Positions 8,947 to 17,539 are shown, counted from the stretch's first letter. The stretch: DNA of 64,000 nucleotides from Opitutaceae bacterium (GCA_016711225.1 JADJTK010000052.1:62001-126000); one strand, 5' to 3'. Notes: generated by a model not told the origin, from the letters alone. Made by a program: numbers and translations.

Positions 8947-9289
8947 TGTGCGTGTTCCGGAAGGTAAGGATGGCGATTGGGTCCGGCTGCGGCGCAGCCG
9001 GTGAGCGGTCGGCGAGCGAAATGCCAGCCGACGGCAGGGCTCCCGCAAGCAGCCTGCGTGCCGTCGTAGCACGGGTCTTTGGACCAAACCGCCCCCCGTC
9101 GCGCGATGAACGGTTGGGACCCTGGCGCGGCTTGGCCACGAGCGGAACCCGGAATTCGGACTCCCCCGACATCCACCGGCGGGCCGCCCCGCCCTCCTCG
9201 CCCTCGGTGGGGCAACTCAGCCGGTCCACCCTCCGCAGTCGCCAATCCCACGTTTGACAGGGTTAGCCCCAACCCGAAGATACGGCCCC
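8947..9289. other. Divergent intergenic gap upstream of the Fur-family gene
   Basis: No gene is supported. The right end holds the promoter proposed at 9254-9282. The rest is G+C-rich without a clear repeat. Confidence 0.4.
9254..9282 (+). promoter_or_regulatory. Possible promoter of the Fur-family gene, leaderless
   Basis: TTGACA (9254-9259) is followed after 17 bases by AAGATA (9277-9282), which would place the transcription start at about 9289-9290, that is at the GTG start codon. The -35 is perfect, the -10 weak. If right, the mRNA is leaderless and the TTG at 9254 cannot be the start. Confidence 0.35.
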
Positions 9290-9757
9290 GTGAGTCCTGA
9301 GGCCAACCGCGACAAATTCCGCTCCTTCCTCGCCGCCCGTGGGCTGCGCATGACCAACCAGCGCGTCGCCATCCTCGATGCCGCCGCCGCGCAATCCGAG
9401 CATTTCACCGCCGAGCAGTTGCTCACCGCCGCCCGCGCCCTCGACGACTCCGTCTCCCGCGCCACCGTCTACCGCTCCCTGCCGATCCTCACCGAGTGCT
9501 CCATCCTGCGGGAGGTCGACGTGGGCACCGGCAACAAATTTTACGTCGCCAACCGCGACACCGCCCCCACCCAGCACGCGCAGGTGCTCTGCCTGGACTG
9601 CGACCGCATCTTCGAGATCAGCGCGCCGTTCATGGAATGGTACAGCGCCTCCGTCGCCTCGAAGCTCGGTCTCGAGCCCGTGAGCCAGCGCATCCAGGTC
9701 CACGCCCGCTGCACCGAATTCCAAAAAACGGGGACCTGCAAACATCGGGCGGGGTGA
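9290..9757 (+). CDS. Fur-family metal-dependent transcription regulator
   Basis: A 155-residue Fur/PerR/Zur superfamily protein. GTG at 9290 is taken as start because the only other upstream choice (TTG at 9254) coincides with a -35 box. The winged-helix DNA-binding half contains GLRMTNQRVAILDAA and SRATVYRSLPIL, the signature recognition helix; the dimerisation half has the metal-binding HAQVLCLDCDRIFEI (His, CxxC) and near the C-terminus HARCTEFQKTGTC, a second Cys pair for structural zinc. Which metal or peroxide it senses cannot be read from the sequence. It is followed after 25 bases by a small exported protein and then nadA. Confidence 0.9.
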   Translation: MSPEANRDKFRSFLAARGLRMTNQRVAILDAAAAQSEHFTAEQLLTAARALDDSVSRATVYRSLPILTECSILREVDVGTGNKFYVANRDTAPTQHAQVLCLDCDRIFEISAPFMEWYSASVASKLGLEPVSQRIQVHARCTEFQKTGTCKHRAG

Positions 9758-9782
9758 GAAAACCCGTTACGGCAACGCATCG

Positions 9783-10322
9783 ATGAGGTCTCTCATTCTA
9801 GCGATCGGCCTATTCAGCTGCCTATCGGCGGTTGCCGGACCGATCGAAGTGAAACAGGCAGCGGAGCAATTGTCGGCCGTATGTGATCCTGCATCCTTCA
9901 CCAAGGAGCGTCAGCCGAGTTCGAGAATTGACGAATCCTCACTGCGCACGCTTTTGGCTCAAATGGACGAGTCCGTCACATTCCTAGATACGACGCTGCG
10001 GCATGCTCAGAATTCGCAGGATATCCCCACAACTGTCGAAGCCGACAGGCTCCGCTCGTTGGAATGCTTGGTCAGCATAAACCGCCAAGTATCAGATATC
10101 GTCCATCTGTTCTCTATCCTCAACACGGGTAGAGACCCACTCTTTGGCGTTCCAGAATCAATCCTGGGAGCAGCCCGGAAGATGAACGCGGCGACGCAGG
10201 CCTACCGATCCAAATTGATTACTGATGGTTTTCCCGATTCCCACGAATCGAACAAACCGCACCAGGGAAAACCAGAGGGGGCCCTACCCATCACCTCCTC
10301 ACCGGAATCCAAGTCTCCGTAA
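9783..10322 (+). CDS. Small exported protein of unknown function, 179 aa
   Basis: Begins with a clear Sec signal (MRSLILAIGLFSCLSAVAG). The mature part is mostly helical and polar, with two Cys (AVCDPAS, LECLVS) that could pair in the periplasm, and a disordered Ser/Pro/Lys-rich end. No family recognised. Its base composition is close to half A+T, clearly lower in G+C than the neighbouring genes at about two thirds, and codon third positions are often A or T. This suggests recent acquisition or relaxed selection. It sits 25 bases after the Fur-family gene and 14 bases before nadA, so it may be co-transcribed with either. Confidence 0.65.
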   Translation: MRSLILAIGLFSCLSAVAGPIEVKQAAEQLSAVCDPASFTKERQPSSRIDESSLRTLLAQMDESVTFLDTTLRHAQNSQDIPTTVEADRLRSLECLVSINRQVSDIVHLFSILNTGRDPLFGVPESILGAARKMNAATQAYRSKLITDGFPDSHESNKPHQGKPEGALPITSSPESKSP

Positions 10323-10336
10323 CCTCCCCTTCCCCC

Positions 10337-11320
10337 ATGCCCTCCCTCCTCAACTACGAACCGCTCGTCTTCCCACCCCAGCGCGGCGTGCTGCCACCGC
10401 TCACCGCCATCCAGGAGGAGATCCTCGCCCTCAAGCGCGAGCGCCGCGCCGTCATCCTCGCGCACAACTACCAGGTCGAGGAGATCCAGCGCGTGGCCGA
10501 CTACGTGGGCGATTCCCTCGGGCTCTCCTACCAGGCCGCCCAGTCGCAGGCCGACATGATCGTCTTCTGCGGTGTGCACTTCATGGCCGAGACGGCGAAG
10601 ATCCTCAACCCGACCAAGCCCGTCATCCTGCCCGACCTCGACGCCGGTTGCTCGCTCTCCGACTCCTGCCCCGCGTCCGAACTCGCCGCCTACAAGGCCG
10701 CCAATCCCGGCCTCTACGTCGTCGCCTACATCAACTGCTCGGCCGCCGTGAAGGAGCTCAGCGATGTGATCTGCACCAGCGGCAACGCCGTGAAGATCGT
10801 TCAGCGCATCCCCGCCGACCGCGAGATCCTCTTCGTGCCCGACCAGAATCTCGGCGCCTGGGTCATGAAGCAGACCGGCCGCAAGATGCGCCTGTGGGCC
10901 GGAAGCTGTTACGCCCACGTGCTCTTCACCGTGCAGGCCCTCGAGAAGGTGAAGCTCCAGTTCCCCGGCGCGCCCGTCGTCGCCCACCCCGAGTGCGTCG
11001 AGGCCGTGCGCGACCTCGCCGACGAGGTGTGCAGCACCGAGCTGATGGTGAAGTTCGCCCGCCAGTCGCCGGCCGACCGCATCATCGTCGTCACCGAATC
11101 CGGGATGCTGCACCGCCTGCGCCGCGAGGTGCCCGACAAGACCTTCATCGCCGGCCCCACCGACACCTGTGCCTGCAACGACTGCAAGTACATGAAGCTA
11201 AATACGGTGGAGAAGCTGCGCGACGCCCTCAAGTCCCGCGCGCCCGAGATCACGCTGGGCGCCGACACCATCGCCCGCGCCCTCACCCCGATCCAGCGCA
11301 TGCTGGACTGGAGCCGGTAG
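10337..11320 (+). CDS. nadA: Quinolinate synthase NadA
   Basis: A 327-residue enzyme that condenses iminoaspartate with dihydroxyacetone phosphate to quinolinate in NAD synthesis. Diagnostic stretches: LAHNYQVEEIQRVADYVGDS, the DLDAGCSLSDSCP loop, AHPEC and DTCACNDCKYMKLNT. Conserved Cys of FCGVHFMAETA, of the WAGSCYAH/AHPEC region and of CNDCKYM fit the single 4Fe-4S cluster of this family. No nadB or nadC is in the window. The stop codon TAG forms part of a GTAG-headed hairpin (11317-11339). Confidence 0.96.
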   Translation: MPSLLNYEPLVFPPQRGVLPPLTAIQEEILALKRERRAVILAHNYQVEEIQRVADYVGDSLGLSYQAAQSQADMIVFCGVHFMAETAKILNPTKPVILPDLDAGCSLSDSCPASELAAYKAANPGLYVVAYINCSAAVKELSDVICTSGNAVKIVQRIPADREILFVPDQNLGAWVMKQTGRKMRLWAGSCYAHVLFTVQALEKVKLQFPGAPVVAHPECVEAVRDLADEVCSTELMVKFARQSPADRIIVVTESGMLHRLRREVPDKTFIAGPTDTCACNDCKYMKLNTVEKLRDALKSRAPEITLGADTIARALTPIQRMLDWSR

Positions 11321-11398
11321 GTCCGGTCTCCGACCGGACACCACCGGCCCTCGCCGCCCCCTCCGGCCCACGCTCGCCACAACCGGTCGCAGACCGGT
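11317..11398 (+). repeat. GTAG-headed hairpin and a related second hairpin after nadA
   Basis: GTAG (11317-11320, containing the nadA stop) is followed by GTCCGGTC-TCC-GACCGGAC (11321-11339), a perfect 8-bp stem. A second stem ACCGGTC-GCA-GACCGGT lies at 11382-11398. The GTAG head plus hairpin is the layout of REP elements. It may also end nadA transcripts, though no U-tract follows. Confidence 0.6.
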
Positions 11399-11470
11399 CC
11401 TTCTCGCCGCCTGCGGAAGCCCGTTCTTCCCGCTTTCTTTCCCGCAGCGCATCGTAAAAACTCGCCCGCG

Positions 11471-13063
11471 ATGCAGCCCCCCTCCGCCGCCCCTCTGCAA
11501 GCTCCCGAGCTCTACAATTTCGCCACCGACGTGATCGACCGGTGGGCACAGTCCCGCCCCGACGCCCTCGCCCTGTGGTGGGTCGACGCCACCACCCGCG
11601 CCGAGCGCAAGTACACCTACAGCGAGATCGCGGCGCTCAGCTCTCAAGCGGCAAACTTCCTCCGCGCCTCCGGGGTGAAGCGAGGCGACCGCGTGCTCGT
11701 AATGCTCCCGCGTCTGCCGCAATGGTGGATCTCGATGCTCGGGCTGATTCGCCTCGGCGCCGTGCCCGTGCCGGCCACCCTGCTGCTCACCCCGCGCGAA
11801 GTCCACTACCGCATCGTGACGGCCCAGGTCTCGGCCGTCATCACCACCGGCGAGGGGATCGCCAAGGTGGGCGACGTCGCCGGCATCCGCTTCCTCGTCG
11901 AGAGCGCCGCCGTGGGCTGGCACGATTTCGACGGTGGCACGCGCACTGCGTCACCGCTTTTCCAGGGCGAGCCCACGCGGGCCACCGATCCGGGCATCCT
12001 CTACTTCACCAGTGCCACCACCGGTGAGCCCAAAATGGTCCTGCACACCCAGGCCAGCTACGCCGTCGGGCACCGCCTCACCGGCGGGCTCTGGCTCGAC
12101 CTGCGGCCCGACGACGTGCATTGGAACATCTCCGACCTCGGCTGGGGCAAGGCCGCCTGGTCCAGTTTCTACGGCCCGTGGCAGATGGGCGCCTGCGTCT
12201 TCGCCCTCGATGTACACGGCAAGTTCGACCCCGCCCTCACCCTCGACATGCTCGAGTGCTTCCCGATCTCTACCTGGTGCGCGCCGCCCACCGCCCTGCG
12301 CCTCATCGTACGCGAAGACCTTTCAAAGCGGCGTTTCGCCAAGCTGCGCCATTGCGTGACCGCCGGCGAGCCGCTCAACCCCGAGGTCATCAAGCTCTGG
12401 CACCAGGCCACCGGGCTGATGTTGCACGAGGCGTATGGCCAAACGGAGACAGTGGTCCTCATCGGCAACTTCGCCTCGCACGGCCGTCCGGTCCGCCCCG
12501 GCTCGATGGGGCACCCCACCCCAGGCATGAACGTCTCGCTCATCGACGACGCCGGCAACGAGGTCGCCGCGGACGTCGAGGGCGAAGTCGCCGTGCGGGT
12601 GAAGCCGGACCGCCCGCTCGGCCTCTTCCAGGAGTATTGGCTCAATCCCGAGGAAACCTCCGACAAGTTCCGCGGCGACTGGTACCTCACGGGAGACCGC
12701 GCCACCCGCGATGCCGACGGCTACTTCTGGTTCATCGGCCGCCGTGACGATGTCATCAAGAGCTCCGGCTACCGCATCGGCCCGTTCGAGGTGGAAAGTG
12801 CGCTCATCGAACACGCCTGCGTGCTCGATGTCGCCATCGTCGGCAAGCCCGACCCCGCCCGCGGCCAGATCGTGAAAGCCTTCGTCGTGCTACGCCCCGG
12901 GCACCAGGCCAGCGAGACGCTGAAGGCGGAGCTGCAGCAGCACTGCAAACGCACAATCGCACCCTTCAAATACCCCCGCGAGATCGAGTTCGTCGCCGAG
13001 TTGCCCAAGACCACCAGCGGCAAAACGCGCCGCGTGGAACTGCGCGCCCGCGACAAGAGCTGA
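11471..13063 (+). CDS. AMP-forming acyl-CoA synthetase (medium-chain/ACSM-like)
   Basis: A 530-residue adenylate-forming enzyme that activates a carboxylic acid as acyl-AMP and transfers it to CoA. Motifs in order: YFTSATTGEPK (P-loop; Ala replaces the usual Gly of TSGTTG), YGQTE, YLTGDRATRDADGYFWFIGR, DDVIKSSGYRIGPFEVE and the catalytic-lysine region PKTTSGKTRR at the C-terminus. The LGWGKAAWSSFYGPW and TWCAPPTALR segments resemble mammalian ACSM-type medium-chain and butyrate ligases more than acetyl-CoA synthetase. Substrate is inferred only. It stands alone between nadA and a convergent DUF2007 gene. Confidence 0.88.
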   Translation: MQPPSAAPLQAPELYNFATDVIDRWAQSRPDALALWWVDATTRAERKYTYSEIAALSSQAANFLRASGVKRGDRVLVMLPRLPQWWISMLGLIRLGAVPVPATLLLTPREVHYRIVTAQVSAVITTGEGIAKVGDVAGIRFLVESAAVGWHDFDGGTRTASPLFQGEPTRATDPGILYFTSATTGEPKMVLHTQASYAVGHRLTGGLWLDLRPDDVHWNISDLGWGKAAWSSFYGPWQMGACVFALDVHGKFDPALTLDMLECFPISTWCAPPTALRLIVREDLSKRRFAKLRHCVTAGEPLNPEVIKLWHQATGLMLHEAYGQTETVVLIGNFASHGRPVRPGSMGHPTPGMNVSLIDDAGNEVAADVEGEVAVRVKPDRPLGLFQEYWLNPEETSDKFRGDWYLTGDRATRDADGYFWFIGRRDDVIKSSGYRIGPFEVESALIEHACVLDVAIVGKPDPARGQIVKAFVVLRPGHQASETLKAELQQHCKRTIAPFKYPREIEFVAELPKTTSGKTRRVELRARDKS

Positions 13064-13081
13064 GTCCGGTATCGCCCCTAC

Positions 13082-13152
13082 CGTAGCGGAGCTCGGCAGA
13101 GCTTCGTTTACCGGACCTGCTTCTTCCCGTAGCGAAGCTCGCAAGAGCTTCG
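13082..13152 (+). repeat. Two GTAG-headed hairpins (REP-like, 'GAAGCTC' family)
   Basis: Unit 1 (13083-13107): GTAG then CGGAGCTC-GGCA-GAGCTTCG, with one G-T pair. Unit 2 (13129-13152): GTAG then CGAAGCTC-GCAA-GAGCTTCG, a perfect 8-bp stem. They are in tandem and lie in the convergent gap between the acyl-CoA ligase and the DUF2007 gene. Relatives are at 21933 and 31764. Confidence 0.7.
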
Positions 13153-13167
13153 TCCGGGGGGCCCCGC

Positions 13168-13554
13168 TCAGCCCAGATTCGGATGCGCCGGCACGCCATA
13201 CGACTTGCCGCAAGCGCGACAGTCGGCCGTCTGAAAAGCGAGTGGCAGCGGAACATTCAACACCAGCAGCACCCCGCCGGCCGCGCTCAGCGCCCGCACC
13301 GCCGCATCGCGCGAACCACAGTGCGGACAAACCAGAATGCCCTCCTCCGACGCCGGCTCGCACAGGATTGCCTCGGCATCCGCCACGTCGGCCTCGTCCA
13401 CCGCGATCTTCACCCCGCCGAGCGCTGGCGAGTAGAGCCAGGTGAGCGTCGTAATCGCCTCGTCACGGATCTCCACGCCAATCCCCGCGCTCTCAAGGCG
13501 CGCCGCCGCCAGGTAGGCGAGCTCAACGGTGGGAAAGGCCGCAATGATTTTCAT
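13168..13554 (-). CDS. DUF2007-type protein with zinc ribbon, 128 aa
   Basis: From the ATG at 13554 the N-terminal ~65 residues (MKIIAAFPTVELAYLAAARL, then VEIRDEAITT and GGVKIAVDEADVADAEAIL) match the DUF2007 pattern, a small ferredoxin-like fold related to PII-type signalling proteins. The second half has ILVCPHCGS and DCRACGKSYG, two CxxC knuckles of a zinc ribbon, around a hydrophobic stretch (AGGVLLVLNVPLPLAF). Function of the family is unknown. It is the last gene of a minus-strand run after the M23 peptidase, 63 bases downstream of nothing obvious but its own promoter region. Confidence 0.75.
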   Translation of the reverse strand: MKIIAAFPTVELAYLAAARLESAGIGVEIRDEAITTLTWLYSPALGGVKIAVDEADVADAEAILCEPASEEGILVCPHCGSRDAAVRALSAAGGVLLVLNVPLPLAFQTADCRACGKSYGVPAHPNLG

Positions 13555-13617
13555 GTGTGAAGGGCGAAACCAGTCTCCGTGCACTGTCGACCGACGCAAA
13601 CCGCTCCCTCCCGCCCG

Positions 13618-14637
13618 CTACCGTAGCGGCCCAAAAAGCTTCTCCAACACATCGAGCAGATCCTTGCCCGGCGCCTGCGCCGCCCCCCGCCCGCGCAGCA
13701 GCGAGATCGCCCGATGGCCAACGACCTGCTCGTGGTTCACCTCGAGAATCCGCACCGATCCCGGACTCTGCCCCACCAATTCCGTCGCGGTCAGCGGCCG
13801 CAGCGCCAGCGGCATCCCCGTCCAATAGCAGTCGATCTCCCACCCCGCGGTCGGCGTGCCCAGCGGCAGCTCGCCCTTCACCAACGTCGGATAGCGCACG
13901 ACGTAGTCCGGCGTGCGCCCCACGGCCACCCGCACCTTCAGCGCCACGGGCAACTGCGCCAGGTATTCGCCGATGTCGTTCACCCGCTTCGCCCGGAACT
14001 GGTCGAAAAAGTCGCGCGGATCAAAGCCCATCAGATTCATCCCATTCCAGGCGCCGTGCAGGTTCGGGCTGCCGAACTTCTGGCGCTGGTACCATGCCTG
14101 AAAGTCGCGCGTGGCCATCAGGCCCATCTCGAAATGGAGGTGCGCGCGATCCTTGGGGATCGCATACCCACCAGCGCTGCGGCCCATGATCGCGATTATT
14201 TGGCCGCGTTTCACCTCGTCGCCCGCCTTCAGGCCCGCGCGCACCTCGCGCAGATGGGCATAGAGGGAGTAGAACGCCGGCGTGGCCCCCGGATGCTCGA
14301 GCACGATGTAGCGCCCGTAGCTGCTCTGACCGGCCTTGCGGCCGATGTGGCGCACCACTCCGTCCATCGTCGCGTAGATCTCGTCGGTCGCCTCCCCGTG
14401 CTCCCGCGCACAGACCGGCTCAAGGTCGAGCCCTTCATGGAACTGGTAGCCACTGCTGCGCACGCAACCAAACAACCCGGACTCCGGATTCCCCGACGCC
14501 GTGGGTTGGATATACTCCGTGATCGGCTGCCCGTCGAGGTAGGCGGTATTGGGCGTGGGCCACGCCATGGCGAGTCGACCGTGGGCGCAAGCCGCCCCGG
14601 AAAGGAGAAGACAGAGAAGAGCACGCACGATATTCAC
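13618..14637 (-). CDS. Exported M23 (LytM-type) metallopeptidase
   Basis: A 339-residue periplasmic protein starting at GTG 14637, which overlaps the stop of the upstream lipoprotein gene as GTGA, so the two are translationally coupled. An N-terminal signal (LLCLLLSGAACAHG) is followed by the M23 zinc site: His67-x3-Asp71 in HEGLD, then His166-x-His168 in RAHLHFEMG. YAHL and a GDEVKRGQIIAIMG turn are also typical of this fold. All catalytic ligands are present, so an active peptidoglycan or peptide hydrolase is likely. The ~150-residue C-terminal extension is not recognised. No coiled coil is seen. Confidence 0.85.
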   Translation of the reverse strand: MNIVRALLCLLLSGAACAHGRLAMAWPTPNTAYLDGQPITEYIQPTASGNPESGLFGCVRSSGYQFHEGLDLEPVCAREHGEATDEIYATMDGVVRHIGRKAGQSSYGRYIVLEHPGATPAFYSLYAHLREVRAGLKAGDEVKRGQIIAIMGRSAGGYAIPKDRAHLHFEMGLMATRDFQAWYQRQKFGSPNLHGAWNGMNLMGFDPRDFFDQFRAKRVNDIGEYLAQLPVALKVRVAVGRTPDYVVRYPTLVKGELPLGTPTAGWEIDCYWTGMPLALRPLTATELVGQSPGSVRILEVNHEQVVGHRAISLLRGRGAAQAPGKDLLDVLEKLFGPLR

Positions 14638-15128
14638 TGTTTTTGCGCCAGCTTGGTCTGCACGACCGCAATGGTGCTCCGCAGATCGGCCAAGAGGGCA
14701 GGCAGCTGCGCCGCACCGACTTCGGGGTAGAACCGCAAAGCCCCGTCCGTCACCGGATCTCCAATGCGTTGGGCGGCCACCGCCGTGCCGTTGAGCGTGA
14801 GCACCAACCGGAGGCCCTGCGCCCCGGCCGTCCGGCGGTAAAGGTCGCGGGCGGCCTGCGGGGTGAAAACCAGCTGCAGTACGGTGCCGAACTCCGCCGG
14901 CTCCAAAACGGCGCCGGCGAGGTCGGACTCCACCAACAGCGCCCGCGGATCGACCGTCAACGGCACCCGGCTGAGGGGCAAGGTCACTGCCGTGCCCGGC
15001 TGCTCTGGCAACGCCTCCAGATACACCCGGGCCACGAGCGGACGCGCCACCGGCGGAGGTTCCGCCGTGCGGCAACCGCCGGCGAATCCGACAAGCAGCG
15101 ACGCGAGGATGACAGGGAGCAGCTTCAC
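14634..15128 (-). CDS. Lipoprotein resembling the SecD first periplasmic (P1-head) domain
   Basis: A 164-residue protein; GTG 15128 is chosen because it begins VKLLPVILASLLVGFAGGC, a signal with a lipobox (FAGGC). The mature region (LQLVFTPQAARDLYRR, LRLVLTLNGTAVAAQRIGDP, DGALRFYPE) follows the pattern of the SecD P1 head: 'F...A......T..N.G..LA..LDG.V.SAP.I..PI..G...I'. No other SecD segment or transmembrane helices exist, so this is a stand-alone lipid-anchored version. It shares four bases with the downstream M23 peptidase gene. Role unknown; perhaps it binds the peptidase or its substrate. The SecD resemblance is by eye. Confidence 0.65.
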   Translation of the reverse strand: MKLLPVILASLLVGFAGGCRTAEPPPVARPLVARVYLEALPEQPGTAVTLPLSRVPLTVDPRALLVESDLAGAVLEPAEFGTVLQLVFTPQAARDLYRRTAGAQGLRLVLTLNGTAVAAQRIGDPVTDGALRFYPEVGAAQLPALLADLRSTIAVVQTKLAQKQ

Positions 15129-15219
15129 GCGGCGGGGAGACAACGAACCACGCCGGGGTCAGTCAAGCGGCATGGGCCGGACAGGAAGCTCAGGGCGACT
15201 CCACGAGCCCCTGGCCGCT

Positions 15220-15371
15220 GTAGGCCGGGGCGTTGACCCGGCCCATCCGGCCTCACTTCATCCCCCGACCGGCCACGTCACCGCCGTGGCCGGCATTCCG
15301 GCGCAACCGCCCACCGTAGGCCGGCGTGCTCACACGCGCTCTCGGAGCGCGGGCGAGCACGCCGGCCTCAC
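15220..15371 (+). repeat. Large GTAG-headed inverted repeats ('GCCGGC' family)
   Basis: A unit at 15220-15243 has GTAG then GGCCGGG...CCCGGCC. A larger one has GTAG (15316-15319), GCCGGCGTGCTC (15320-15331) and the exact complement GAGCACGCCGGC (15355-15366), with an inner GCGCTC/GAGCGC stem in the loop. It ends against the stop of hemW. Same head and layout as the shorter hairpins elsewhere. Confidence 0.6.
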
Positions 15372-16547
15372 ACCTCCAGCACTGCCGTGCCCACCGAATC
15401 GGCCAGCAATCGCCCCCGGCGCGTAAGCCGCAGCACCTCCGGGGCCGCCCATTCCGCCAACCCCTCGCCCACCAATTGCGCCGCCAGTCCCCGATATCCC
15501 GGCCAACTCAGGCTCGGGAACCGCCGCTGCGCCACCGCCAGATCCACGCCAGCGTTACAGCGCAATCCGAAGATCAACGCATCGGCCGCCAGCAGCGCCG
15601 GGGTGAGCGCCACGCGCTCCGAAGTGCCGCGGCGGCCCGCCGCCAAATCGGCACGCCAGGCCGGCAGATTGGGCGGGTTTTTGGTAGCGCCAACCGCCGT
15701 GCTGCGAGGCGCCCGAAGGGCCGAAACCGAGCCATTCCTGCATACCCCAAGTATTCAGGTTATGCCGGCAGGCATGCCCCGGCCGGGCATAGTTGGAGAT
15801 TTCGTATTGGGCGAAACCGGCCGCCCCGAGCGTGTCCCACGTCGCCTCGTAGAAGGCGGCCTCCTTCTCGGCGTCGAGCGTCACCTTGCCCTGCGAGAGC
15901 TTCACGAAGAGCGCGGTGTCCTCCTCGAAGGTCAGGCAATAGGTCGAGAGATGGTCCGGGGCCAGCGCGATGGCCGCCTCCAAATCGCGGATCCACCCGG
16001 CGGCCTCCTGCCCGGGTACGGCAAAAATCAGGTCCAGATTCACCGAGGCGAAACCGGCGGCCCGCACCAGTTCGTAGGCGCGCAACGCCTGCTCGCGGCT
16101 GTGCCGCCGCCCGAGGGCCTCAAGCAGTTCGGGCTGGAGGCTCTGCACCCCGAGCGAAATACGGGTGACGCCGCCATCGCGCAGCGCGGCGAGCCGATCG
16201 CGCGTCACCGTACCGGGCGCCATCTCCACGCTCCACTCCGCCGGGTCCGCCACGAGTTTGCCCCGCACCAGCGCACAGAGCTCGGCGAGATGCTTGGCCG
16301 GCAACAAGCCCGGGGTGCCCCCGCCCCAGAAGACCGTCTGCACCACCAGCGGACCCGGCACGAGGGCCAACTCGGTCTCGACATCACGCAGGAAACGCGC
16401 GAGGTCGTCACCCTCCGGGCGCACTTGGAAGAACGCGCAGAACTCGCAGGTGGTGGAACAAAACGGCACGTGGAGATACAGACCGAGTGCTGGCGTCTCG
16501 GCTTTTTCTTGCTCTGCCTGCTCCGCGGACGTTAAAGAATTCACCAT
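15368..16547 (-). CDS. hemW: HemW-type radical SAM protein, frameshifted near the 3' end
   Basis: Radical SAM protein of the HemN/HemW group; HemW is a heme chaperone related to coproporphyrinogen III dehydrogenase. After ATG 16547 come LYLHVPFC, the cluster motif CSTTCEFC, FWGGGTPGLLP, SLGVQSL, NLDLIFAVPGQ and YEISNYARPGHACRHN, all as in HemW. After GGWRYQ the frame is lost; one T fewer in the run of five at 15678-15682 restores NPPNLPAWRADLAAGRRGTSERVALTPA and reads through to 15368. The joined protein is about 392 residues, normal for the family. So either a sequencing error or a recent frameshift. The start is 45 bases from the divergent lipoprotein gene; ATGs at 16559 and 16598 are possible but less likely. 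Confidence 0.85.
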
Positions 16548-16592
16548 CTGCGCGGGCATCCACTCCGTGTTCGGTGCCGCCAGCAACCAATT

Positions 16593-17510
16593 ATGCATCT
16601 CAAGCCGGTTTCCCTCTTCAAGCGTGGCGCCCTCATCTTGGCCGCGGCCGCCGCCCTGCTTTCCGCGGGCTGCGCCTCGAACATCGTCAACATGACGGCC
16701 GATACGCTCGCCGAAAACCCCTCCGGGATCTATACGATCACCGCCCGGGTGCAACCGGACAAGACCGAGCTGATCAAGGGCTCGTTGCATGTCTCGATCG
16801 TCATCGACGGCCAGATCCACCCGATGACCCTCAGCCAGCTCGGCGACGGCATCTACGAGTACGACTACCACATGCCCGCCGGCCGCACCGAGGCCACCTA
16901 CTATCTGCTGATCAATTACGGGGCCATCCGCGGCAAGACCGGTTTCCCGGTCGAGGAATACACCGAGCTGCGCACCATCAAGCTGGCCAACCGCTACGTC
17001 TACACCCTCGACGCCATCCGCGGCCCCATCGGCGCGCGCATCGCCATCGTCGGCCGTGGGTTCACCCCGCAGGATGTCGTGTATGTGGGCAGTACGCCGG
17101 CGCGCACCATGTTCGAGTCGCTCAACGTGATTTCCTTTGCCGTGCCTCCCGTGGCGGCCGGCCAGAACTACGAAATCTCGGTCAACAACGGCACCACCAG
17201 CCAGAAGGTCGGCACCTTCCGCGTCGACGGCCTCTCGCTCACGGTGAATCCCTCCGAGATCAGCCTGCGCACCGGCGGTCGGGCCACCCTCAACTTCATG
17301 CTCGGTAGCCCGGCCCCCGAAGGTGGCCTGCTCATCGATGTGAGCACCGACATCCCGAAGTCGGTCATCATGCCCGAAGTGATCATTCCGGCCGGAGCCA
17401 CCACGGCCACCATCACCCTGCAGGGCGGCCAGCCCGGCACCGGCAGCCTGTTCGTGAGCGGCGTCGGTTCGGGCGAGATCTCGGTGCCGGTCAACGTGAC
17501 GGCCCGCTGA
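16593..17510 (+). CDS. Lipoprotein with IPT/TIG domain
   Basis: A 305-residue protein with a lipoprotein signal (LAAAAALLSAGC, Cys at about residue 27). After an N-terminal beta-domain (residues ~40-140, including a VIDGQIHPMTL and GIYEYDYHMP strand pattern) comes an IPT/TIG-like immunoglobulin fold (~148-215: GPIGARIAIVGRGFTPQDVVYVGST...VISFAVPP), then a further Ig-like beta-sandwich to the end. Such lipoproteins usually sit on the outer membrane and bind glycans or partners. The gene is divergent from hemW and followed by a hairpin terminator at 17540. Binding target unknown. Confidence 0.75.
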   Translation: MHLKPVSLFKRGALILAAAAALLSAGCASNIVNMTADTLAENPSGIYTITARVQPDKTELIKGSLHVSIVIDGQIHPMTLSQLGDGIYEYDYHMPAGRTEATYYLLINYGAIRGKTGFPVEEYTELRTIKLANRYVYTLDAIRGPIGARIAIVGRGFTPQDVVYVGSTPARTMFESLNVISFAVPPVAAGQNYEISVNNGTTSQKVGTFRVDGLSLTVNPSEISLRTGGRATLNFMLGSPAPEGGLLIDVSTDIPKSVIMPEVIIPAGATTATITLQGGQPGTGSLFVSGVGSGEISVPVNVTAR

Positions 17511-17539
17511 GCCCTCTCCGCCTCCTCTTTTCCACCACG

